In this document: positions 58,447 to 64,000 of the stretch, in pieces
Numbering within the stretch: position 1 is the stretch's first letter
How the letters are laid out: every line of letters starts with the position of its first letter
Assembly: GCA_024400665.1 (NCBI GenBank)
Contig: JAKSML010000006.1
Span: forward strand, 1 to 64,000
Length of the DNA: 64,000 nt
DNA from: Bacteroidales bacterium
GTDB taxonomy: Bacteria > Bacteroidota > Bacteroidia > Bacteroidales > P3
Direction of reading: 5' to 3'
Notes under the pieces: generated by a model
Database searches by the model: none
Told to the model about the DNA's origin: nothing
Seen by the model: only the letters and a program-made list of their open reading frames with translations
Position numbers and translations under genes: made by a program

Positions 58447-58517
58447 CGATTATTTTTTCATATTTTAAAAATAAAAATTATTTTTTCAAAAATAGTGCAT
58501 TATTGAAAAGAATTGTG

Positions 58518-58525
58518 TAACTTTG
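58518..58525 (+). promoter_or_regulatory. -7 box (TAACTTTG) of the lipoprotein gene at 58548
   Basis: Plus-strand GTGTAACTTTGCAAC, 23 bp before the start codon. Confidence 0.65.
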
Positions 58526-58547
58526 CAACTTCAAAATATATAGTATT

Positions 58548-58961
58548 ATGATTAGTAAAAAGCATTGTTTATTCCTCATTTTAATGGCTGTTATGCCACT
58601 TTTGTTCGTCGGCTGCAAGCAGTCTCAGAACGATAACGAAACCGAAATCGACACCACACCGGTGGCTGTCGAGCCCGAAATCGTCGAAGATTCCGTACCC
58701 GAAATTGTCGAGGAAGCCCCCGCTCCCAAGCCCGCTCCCAAGCCTGCCGTGCGCAAAGAGACGCCCCAGACCGAGGTCATCTCCATCTCTGGCAACGGCG
58801 CCAACGGCCGCGTGTGGGGCCACATCATCATGACCGGCAACAAGGGCAAAGGCACCGTCACCGACGAGCATGAGAACGCCCTCGCCGTCACCTGCACCCG
58901 CAAAGGCGAAGAGCTCATCTGCTACGACCAGAACAGCCGCCAGTACATCTTCCGCCTCTGA
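58548..58961 (+). CDS. lipoprotein of unknown function
   Basis: A 137-residue lipoprotein (MISKKHCLFLILMAVMPLLFVGC, lipidated Cys at 23). An acidic, Pro-rich spacer (residues 30-75, PEIVEDSVPEIVEEAPAPKP with APKPAPKP) follows. A small C-terminal beta domain comes last (ISGNGANGRVWGHIIMTGNKGKGTVTDEHENALAVTCTRKGEELICYDQNSRQYIFRL). The spacer could reach across the periplasm or peptidoglycan. Family unknown. It lies 116 bp before the transketolase genes. Confidence 0.75.
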   Translation: MISKKHCLFLILMAVMPLLFVGCKQSQNDNETEIDTTPVAVEPEIVEDSVPEIVEEAPAPKPAPKPAVRKETPQTEVISISGNGANGRVWGHIIMTGNKGKGTVTDEHENALAVTCTRKGEELICYDQNSRQYIFRL

Positions 58962-59077
58962 GCCTCCGCGCTCCTGCCCGCGCCACTGAGGCGTCCCGTC
59001 TGCCATACCGCAGGCAGGACGCGGCAGCGTCGCACTCCTTTCTTCATCGATTAAGATAATAACAAAATATACGCATA

Positions 59078-59926
59078 ATGAAATCTACAAAAGAACTCCA
59101 AACTATCGCCACGCAGATCCGCCGCGATATCCTTCGTATGACTACAGCAGCCAAATCCGGCCACCCCGGCGGCTCTCTGGGCACCGCCGACTGGATGACT
59201 GCCATGCAGTTCGAAATCATGAAGCACGACCCCGAGCATTTCTCCATGGACGGCAAAGGCCAGGACATGCTCTTCGTCTCTCAGGGCCACATCACCCCTG
59301 TCATCTACAGCACCATGGCCCGCCGCGGCTACTTCCCCGTGTCTGAGCTCAACACTTTCCGCAAGTTCGGCACCCGCCTCCAAGGCCACCCCTCCACCGA
59401 GCACGGCCTCCCCGGCATCCGCATGGCCAGCGGCTCTCTCGGACAGGGCCTCAGCGTCGGCATCGGCGCCGCCCTCGGCAAGAAAATGACCGGCGACGAC
59501 ACCCTCGTCTATACCCTCCACGGCGACGGCGAGATCCAGGAAGGCCAAATCTGGGAAGCCCTCATGTTCGCTGGCGCCAAGCATGTCGATAACCTCATCG
59601 CCACCATCGACTACAACCACCAGCAGATCGACGGCACCACCGACCAAGTCATGAACCTCGGCGACCTCAAAGCCAAGCTCGAAGCCTTCATGTGGACCGT
59701 CGTGGTCATCGAAAACGGCAACGACATGCAGCAGGTCCTCGACGGCATGGCAAAGGCCAAAGCTCTCACCGGCAAGGGCAGCCCCGTGGCTGTCATCCTC
59801 ACCACCGAGATGGGCTACGGCGTCGATTTCATGCAGGGCACCAACAAATACCACGGCGCCGTCGTCTCCGCCGACGACCTCCCCAAGGCCCTCGCACAGC
59901 TCGAAGAAACCCTCGGCGACTTCTAA
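59078..59926 (+). CDS. transketolase, N-terminal (TPP-binding) subunit
   Basis: A 282-residue half-transketolase with the thiamine-diphosphate domain: AAKSGHPGGSLGTADWMTAM near residue 28, SQGHITPVIYSTMARRGYF, MASGSLGQGLSVGIGAALG, GDGEIQEGQIWEALMFAG, and TIDYNHQQIDGTTDQV. It pairs with the C-terminal half encoded at 61335. The complex moves two-carbon units between sugar phosphates in the pentose phosphate pathway, which in Bacteroidetes also supplies ribose. Split transketolases are common in anaerobes, but the halves are normally adjacent; here a VWA gene lies between them. Confidence 0.94.
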   Translation: MKSTKELQTIATQIRRDILRMTTAAKSGHPGGSLGTADWMTAMQFEIMKHDPEHFSMDGKGQDMLFVSQGHITPVIYSTMARRGYFPVSELNTFRKFGTRLQGHPSTEHGLPGIRMASGSLGQGLSVGIGAALGKKMTGDDTLVYTLHGDGEIQEGQIWEALMFAGAKHVDNLIATIDYNHQQIDGTTDQVMNLGDLKAKLEAFMWTVVVIENGNDMQQVLDGMAKAKALTGKGSPVAVILTTEMGYGVDFMQGTNKYHGAVVSADDLPKALAQLEETLGDF

Positions 59927-59941
59927 ATATCTCCCGCCATC

Positions 59942-61312
59942 TTGAAACGGTTTGCGCTCATAGTACTGCTCCTCTCGCTCGGCATCGCCGCCGTGGCGCA
60001 GAAGCCCGCTGCCACACCTCAGAAGACGCGTGTGCTGCTCGTCCTCGACTGCTCGCAGAGCATGTGGGACAAGTGGCAGAGCGACGCCAAAATCAAGGTG
60101 ACGCAGCAAGTGCTCCTGCACCTTATCGACAGCATCCACGGCCAGCCCGACCTCGAAGTGGCGCTCCGCGTCTTCGGCCATCTCAACGACCACGACTACG
60201 CCACCAACCTCGAAGTCCCCTTCGCCAAGGACAACACCTATAAGCTGCAAAGCAAAATCAAGACGCTTGTCCCTCATGGCGGATGCACTGCCGCCACGGC
60301 ACTCAACAGCTCGCTCAACGACTTCCCAAAGGACGAGCAGTCGCGCAACATCATCGTCGTCATCACCGACCATATCGACGACCCCGACGGCGACATCGTG
60401 AAGGTCACCCGCCAGATACAGAGCAGCGGCAACGTCCTCCGCACCTGGTTCATCGGCATCGGCGACGACAAGGACTTCCAGAACAGCGGCAGCCTCCCCA
60501 TCGATATCATATCCTCCGAGATCAGCCTCTTCCCCGTCCTGATGCTCACCTTCAACACCGCCAGCAAGACCGTCAAGCTCCCGATTGAGCTGCACGACGC
60601 CAACAATCATCTCTTCGAGACTGATGTGCCCGTGGCATTCTTCGACCACGACACCCGCGCCCTCAAGCTCGCCACCATCTACCACTACGACACCGAGAAC
60701 GGCATCGACACCCTCGTGGTCGATCCCCTCATCAACTACGACGTGGTGGTCTATACCAAGCCCGAGCTCCGTTTCAACAGCCGCCGCTTCACCAACGGCG
60801 CCACCACCGTCCTCTCCGCCCCGCAAGGCAGCCTTGCCGTACAGATGGACAGCAAGCGCACCCCCTTCCAGGTGCCCGCCTACACCGTCCTCGTGCATCA
60901 GCACGACAGCGCCGCCATCCTGGCAGCCCAGCCGCTCGGCACCACCGTCAGCTACCTCAACGGGCTCTACGACATCGACGTCCTCACAACTCCCGTCACC
61001 CATCTCAGCCGCGTCAGCGTGCGCTGCGGCACCCACACCGGGCTCCAAATCCCGCAGCCCGGGCAGCTCGCCCTCAGCAAGCCCAAGGTGCCCACGATGG
61101 GCAGCGTCTATCTCCTCAAAGGCGGCGCCATGCAGTGGGTCTGCGACCTTAGCCCCGACACCTTCGACGAGCGCCTCGTCCTCATGCCTGGCACCTATCA
61201 AGTCGTCCTGCGCCCCATCGAGGCCGCCGACTACCTGTCGGCACGCACCGCCCGCTTCACCATCACCGCCGCCCAGCAGACGGCTGTGAACTTAGAAAAA
61301 ACACAACATTAA
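59942..61312 (+). CDS. exported von Willebrand factor A domain protein
   Basis: A 456-residue protein starting at a TTG codon 15 bp after the first transketolase half. Signal peptide MKRFALIVLLLSLGIAAVAQ, then a VWA domain (about residues 29-200) with a complete MIDAS start VLLVLDCSQSMWDKW (DxSxS), a Thr-containing loop (GGCTAATALNSSL) and VVITDHIDD. The remaining 250 residues form beta-rich domains (LPIELHDANNHLFETDVPVAFFDHDTRALKL, VYTKPELRFNSRRF, FQVPAYTVLVHQHD). No sorting domain or membrane anchor. It is likely periplasmic and metal-dependent in binding. Its place inside a cytoplasmic-enzyme operon is odd; co-transcription is clear but a joint function is not. Confidence 0.82.
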   Translation: MKRFALIVLLLSLGIAAVAQKPAATPQKTRVLLVLDCSQSMWDKWQSDAKIKVTQQVLLHLIDSIHGQPDLEVALRVFGHLNDHDYATNLEVPFAKDNTYKLQSKIKTLVPHGGCTAATALNSSLNDFPKDEQSRNIIVVITDHIDDPDGDIVKVTRQIQSSGNVLRTWFIGIGDDKDFQNSGSLPIDIISSEISLFPVLMLTFNTASKTVKLPIELHDANNHLFETDVPVAFFDHDTRALKLATIYHYDTENGIDTLVVDPLINYDVVVYTKPELRFNSRRFTNGATTVLSAPQGSLAVQMDSKRTPFQVPAYTVLVHQHDSAAILAAQPLGTTVSYLNGLYDIDVLTTPVTHLSRVSVRCGTHTGLQIPQPGQLALSKPKVPTMGSVYLLKGGAMQWVCDLSPDTFDERLVLMPGTYQVVLRPIEAADYLSARTARFTITAAQQTAVNLEKTQH

Positions 61313-61334
61313 TAAAGAATAAATACATATTTAT

Positions 61335-62288
61335 ATGAAGACATACGAAAACAAGAAATCCATGGAGCTCCGCGCCGGCTTCGGCATGGGACTCTTAGAG
61401 GCTGGACAGCGCAACCCCGACGTCGTGGCCCTCACCGCCGACGTCTGCGGTTCTGTCAAGATAAACGACTTTGCCAAAGCCTTCCCCGAGCGCTTCGTCC
61501 AGTGCGGCATCGCCGAGGCCAACATGGTCGGCATCGCTGCCGGCATGTCCCTCTGCGGCAAAGTGCCCTTCCTCGGCGGCTTCGCCGAGTTCGTCACCGG
61601 CCGCGTCTATGACCAGATCCGCCAGGTGGTCTGCTACTCCAACAAGAACGTCAAGGTCTGCGGCTCCCACGCCGGCATCTCCCTCGGCGAAGACGGCGCC
61701 ACCCACCAGACCATGGAGGACATCGCCCTCATGAAGGCTCTGCCCAACATGACCGTCCTCGTCCCCTGCGACTACAACCAGGCCAAGGCTGCCACCCTCG
61801 CTGCCGCCGAGCACGTAGGCCCCGTCTATCTCCGCCTCGGACGCTCCAAGATGCCCAACTTCACCGAGGAAGGCGCCAAGTTCGAGATTGGCAAGGCCCA
61901 GCTCCTCAACGAAGGCAAGGACGTCACCCTCTTCGCCTGCGGCCACCTCGTATGGGAAGCCCTCGAAGCTGCCAAAGCCCTCGAAGCCGAAGGCATCAGC
62001 GCCGAGGTCATCAACATCCACACCATCAAGCCCCTCGATGTCGAGGCCATCGTGGCCTCCGCCCGCAAGACCCGCGCCGTCGTCACCTGCGAAGAACACC
62101 TCTTCAATGGCGGCATGGGCGACAGCGTAGCCCAGGCCCTCGCCCTCCACTGCCCCACCCCCATGGAGTATGTGGCTGTTGACGACAAGTTTGGCGAGAG
62201 CGGCACCCCCGACGAGATGCTCACCAACTACGGCCTCCGCGCCGCCAACATCGTCGAGAAGGCCCACGCCGTCCTCCGTCGCAAATAG
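61335..62288 (+). CDS. transketolase, C-terminal subunit
   Basis: A 317-residue half with the pyrimidine-binding and C-terminal domains: SMELRAGFGMGLLEAG, RFVQCGIAEANMVGIAAGMSLCGK with the catalytic Glu, VCGSHAGISLGEDGATHQTMEDIALMKALPNMTVLVPCDYNQAK, VYLRLGRSKMP, and EEHLFNGGMGDSVAQALALH. It forms the active transketolase together with the product of 59078. It follows the VWA gene by 22 bp and ends with a strong terminator. Confidence 0.94.
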   Translation: MKTYENKKSMELRAGFGMGLLEAGQRNPDVVALTADVCGSVKINDFAKAFPERFVQCGIAEANMVGIAAGMSLCGKVPFLGGFAEFVTGRVYDQIRQVVCYSNKNVKVCGSHAGISLGEDGATHQTMEDIALMKALPNMTVLVPCDYNQAKAATLAAAEHVGPVYLRLGRSKMPNFTEEGAKFEIGKAQLLNEGKDVTLFACGHLVWEALEAAKALEAEGISAEVINIHTIKPLDVEAIVASARKTRAVVTCEEHLFNGGMGDSVAQALALHCPTPMEYVAVDDKFGESGTPDEMLTNYGLRAANIVEKAHAVLRRK

Positions 62289-62307
62289 AAACCTCCCCCA
62301 AAATAAG

Positions 62308-62335
62308 AATCGGTGGGGCCCCCGCCCCACCGATT
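62308..62335 (+). terminator. terminator of the transketolase operon
   Basis: A 12-bp perfect stem AATCGGTGGGGC/GCCCCACCGATT with CCCC loop, 19 bp after the stop. A T-run is short, but the stem is very stable. Confidence 0.8.
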
Positions 62336-62347
62336 TCCTCCCAAAAC

Positions 62348-62430
62348 CCCTAGAAAAACTAGAAACCCTAGAAACCCTAGAAAAAACTAGAAACCCTAGA
62401 AACCCTAGAAAAAACTAGAAACCCTAGCCC
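62348..62430. repeat. nonamer tandem array (CCCTAGAAA)
   Basis: A stretch of about 80 bp built from CCCTAGAAA and the related AAAAACTAGAAA word, with a higher-order period near 28 bp (ACTAGAAACCCTAGAAACCC then TAGAAAA, repeated). It ends in CCCCCCCC about 13 bp before the start at 62451. Confidence 0.85.
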
Positions 62431-62450
62431 CCCCCAAGAAAAAAAACAGC

Positions 62451-63032
62451 ATGATCAACACCCTCGCCGTCTTCTGCGGCTCGCACCTTGGCCGCAACCC
62501 CCGCTTCCTCACCGCCGCACAGCAGCTCGGCAGCGCCGTCGCCGCCCAGCGCCGCACCCTTGTCTATGGCGGCAGCAACCTCGGCTACATGGGCGCCGTC
62601 TCCTCAGCCGCCCTCGACGGCGGCGCGCGTGTCGTCAGCGTCATCCCCACCATCTTCTCCGACGACGTCATCAACTCCCAGCCCCGCGCCGAGACCGTCC
62701 TCGTCGCCTCCATGCAAGAACGCAAAAGCCACATGATAGCCCTCTGCGACGCCTTCGTCGCCCTCCCCGGCGGCATCGGCACCCTCGACGAGGTCACCGA
62801 AATCCTCATGTCCAACCAGCTCGCCCTCTGCTACAAACCCGTCGGCATCCTCAACATCGACGGCTACTTCGACCCCTTCATCCAGCAGCTCTACAACATG
62901 ATTGACGAGAACCTCCTCAGCCCCGACGTCCGCAAGACCCTCTTCGTCGATGCCGACCCCCTGCGCCTCCTCGCCAAGCTCGATGCCTTCTGCCCCGACA
63001 GCCAGCCACGCATCTTCCCCCGCCGCCGATGA
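62451..63032 (+). CDS. LOG-family protein (TIGR00730, Rossmann fold)
   Basis: A 193-residue cytoplasmic protein of the lonely-guy family: VFCGSHLGRNPRFL, LVYGGSNLGYMGAVSSAALDGG, MQERKSHMIALCDAFVALPGGIGTLDEVTEILMSNQL with the PGGxGTxxE motif. Proven members hydrolyse nucleoside 5'-monophosphates (for example cytokinin ribotides or AMP) at the N-glycosidic bond. It overlaps the start of the next gene by 4 bp (ATGA), so both are probably translated together. Reading is clear from the ATG at 62451, just after the nonamer array. Confidence 0.9.
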   Translation: MINTLAVFCGSHLGRNPRFLTAAQQLGSAVAAQRRTLVYGGSNLGYMGAVSSAALDGGARVVSVIPTIFSDDVINSQPRAETVLVASMQERKSHMIALCDAFVALPGGIGTLDEVTEILMSNQLALCYKPVGILNIDGYFDPFIQQLYNMIDENLLSPDVRKTLFVDADPLRLLAKLDAFCPDSQPRIFPRRR

Positions 63033-63766
63033 CCAGGAAAAACTACACCCTCACCAAATCCGTATATGTCCGCTCCCTCCAATGCGAGCGCGCCATGTAT
63101 CTCGACATCTACCACCCCAAGCTCGCACACTATTCGCCCGAGACCCTCCAACGCTTCCGCCATGGCCGCGCCTTCGAACGCTCCTTCAAAGACACCTTCC
63201 CCGACGCCATCGACCTCAACTTCCACCTCGGCATGAACATCTGCCGCTACCCCGCCCTCACCGCCAGCCTCCTCCAGCAAGAAGGCCCCGTCGAAATCTT
63301 CGAGGCAGGATTCATCCACGACGACGTCCTCATCCTCGCCGACGTGGTGCGCAAAAACCTCGACGGCACCATCACCATCTTCGAAGTCAAAAGCTCCTAC
63401 AACATCACCGACACCCTCCTCAACGACGTCGCCATACAGTACTACGTCATCACCCACGCCCTCCCACGCATAGCCCACGAAAGCCTCTTCTCCAAGCCCC
63501 TGCGCATCAAACGCTTCAACCTCCTCTGCGCCGACTGCGACTACGGCTTCCGCAGCCACGACGTCACCGAGCAAGCCCGGCGCCTCGCCGCCGACATACC
63601 CCAGCGGCTGCAGCACCTCAAAGAAGTCCTCCGCGGCCCCGAGCCCGACATCGCCCCCGACACCTCCGACTATGGCCGCTGCAACACCCCCTACGCCTGC
63701 CCCTACCAAGCCCACTGCCTCCGCCACCCCTCCCCCGCACAAAAGCCAGCGCCCAGTGATCTGTGA
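63029..63766 (+). CDS. Cas4-like PD-(D/E)XK nuclease with Fe-S cysteine motif
   Basis: A 245-residue protein. The nuclease core is visible as ILADVVRKNLDGTITIFEVKSSYNITD (metal-binding Asp, then ExK) with an upstream Glu/His region. One Cys in VRSLQCERAMYLD near residue 19 and three near the C-terminus (GRCNTPYACPYQAHCLRH) form the four-Cys set that holds a [4Fe-4S] cluster in Cas4/AddB-type nucleases, though the spacing C-x5-C-x5-C differs from Cas4 (C-x2-C-x5-C). It overlaps the LOG gene by 4 bp. No CRISPR or helicase gene is nearby. The last codons and the stop lie inside a heptamer array. It may act in DNA repair. Confidence 0.75.
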   Translation: MTRKNYTLTKSVYVRSLQCERAMYLDIYHPKLAHYSPETLQRFRHGRAFERSFKDTFPDAIDLNFHLGMNICRYPALTASLLQQEGPVEIFEAGFIHDDVLILADVVRKNLDGTITIFEVKSSYNITDTLLNDVAIQYYVITHALPRIAHESLFSKPLRIKRFNLLCADCDYGFRSHDVTEQARRLAADIPQRLQHLKEVLRGPEPDIAPDTSDYGRCNTPYACPYQAHCLRHPSPAQKPAPSDL

Positions 63767-63926
63767 ACGGTGACCTGTGAACGGTGAACTGTGAACTGTG
63801 ACCAGTGAACTGACAATACAAAAGGCGGCTCCCGCCCTAATTATCAATTATCAATTTTCAATTATCAATTAAAAAAGCCGGCTCTCGCCCTAATTCTCAA
63901 TTATCAATTTTCAATTATCAATTAAG
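63755..63926. repeat. composite heptamer element with duplicated module
   Basis: Eight heptamers at 63755-63810 (AGTGATC, TGTGAAC, GGTGACC, TGTGAAC, GGTGAAC, TGTGAAC, TGTGACC, AGTGAAC), then TGACAATACA, then GCGGCTCCCGCC. Two copies of an AATTATC-type heptamer run follow (63839-63873 and 63892-63926), separated by GCCGGCTCTCGCC. Read on the minus strand, the module order matches 16412-16573. Confidence 0.85.
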
Positions 63927-63962
63927 AAAAGAAGGGAAAGCCCCCAAGGACCAGGACCCCCC

Positions 63963-63990
63963 TTCTTAACTCTTAACTCTTAACTAAAGA
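63963..63990. repeat. heptamer words at the right edge
   Basis: TTCTTAA, CTCTTAA, CTCTTAA, CTAAAGA. No gene is visible between 63767 and the window end. Confidence 0.5.
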
Positions 63991-64000
63991 GCCGCTTCGG

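Noticed and set aside
59051..61201. 716-residue minus-strand frame across the transketolase/VWA genes
   Set aside because: It spans two well-supported plus-strand genes and has low-complexity Gly/Glu/Val/Asp composition, so it is a shadow.
63029..63766. cas4 of a CRISPR system
   Set aside because: No CRISPR array, cas1 or cas2 in the window, and the C-terminal Cys spacing differs; kept only as Cas4-like nuclease.

Overview
The window comes from a member of the Bacteroidales, probably an uncultured gut- or rumen-type lineage. The evidence is in the sequence. Almost every transcription unit is preceded by the Bacteroidetes -7 promoter box TAnnTTTG (usually TATCTTTGC or TAACTTTGC). Proteins carry type IX secretion (T9SS) C-terminal domains and BspA-type leucine-rich repeats. 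The small ribosomal DUF4295 protein follows rpmG, YidC has the long Bacteroidetes form, and ribosome binding sites are mostly weak. Genes are GC-rich with C-ending codons, while promoters and a few islands are AT-rich. No rRNA, CRISPR array, prophage, integrase or transposase was seen.

Layout. 0-5.2 kb: two tandem BspA-like T9SS cargo proteins, a small lipoprotein, two small membrane proteins and an ECF-type sigma factor, all on the minus strand. 5.5-12.2 kb: glmS, a DUF4143 ATPase and a four-gene 2-oxoacid:ferredoxin oxidoreductase operon. 12.5-13.9 kb: an AT-rich three-gene operon of unknown function. 14.4-20 kb: parE, a secreted six-hairpin glycosidase, a small acidic protein and a uracil-DNA-glycosylase-fold protein. 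20.6-29.4 kb: two SUMF1-domain lipoproteins, a C1B peptidase, a conserved secreted protein, a Reg_prop propeller protein, DsbD and an HD-domain protein. 29.4-34.5 kb: tRNA-fMet, a 1.2 kb AT-rich non-coding stretch, a metallo-beta-lactamase-fold lipoprotein with a mini-HTH protein, a fused free-Met-R-sulfoxide reductase/MsrA, and tRNA-Leu(TAG). 34.5-50.7 kb: a PepSY-like protein, purA, lipoproteins, a candidate structured RNA, murB, a patatin/beta-barrel protein, a T9SS SGNH protein, a MATE transporter, an M20 amidohydrolase and ileS. 51-58.4 kb: DUF4295-rpmG, a ferredoxin-type aldo/keto reductase lipoprotein, a membrane protein, nhaD and yidC. 58.5-64 kb: a lipoprotein, a split transketolase with a VWA protein between its halves, a LOG-family protein and a Cas4-like Fe-S nuclease.

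The most striking signal is not a gene. Many intergenic spacers, including spacers inside operons, hold short-period tandem word arrays: heptamers of the CACAGAT/GTGAACT type, octamers of the GATTTGAA type, nonamers of the CCCTAGAAA type and 11-mers of the ATTGCTACTGC type. Heptamer arrays often flank a shared core (roughly GGCTGRCGCAGCC followed by TATTGYCAG) with arms in opposite orientation, so they can fold. Other points worth checking are the fRMsr-MsrA fusion, the VWA gene inside the transketolase operon, three 22-bp operator-like repeats before the DUF4143 gene, a duplicated terminator near rpmG, and G-depleted C-rich spacers with G-quadruplex potential.
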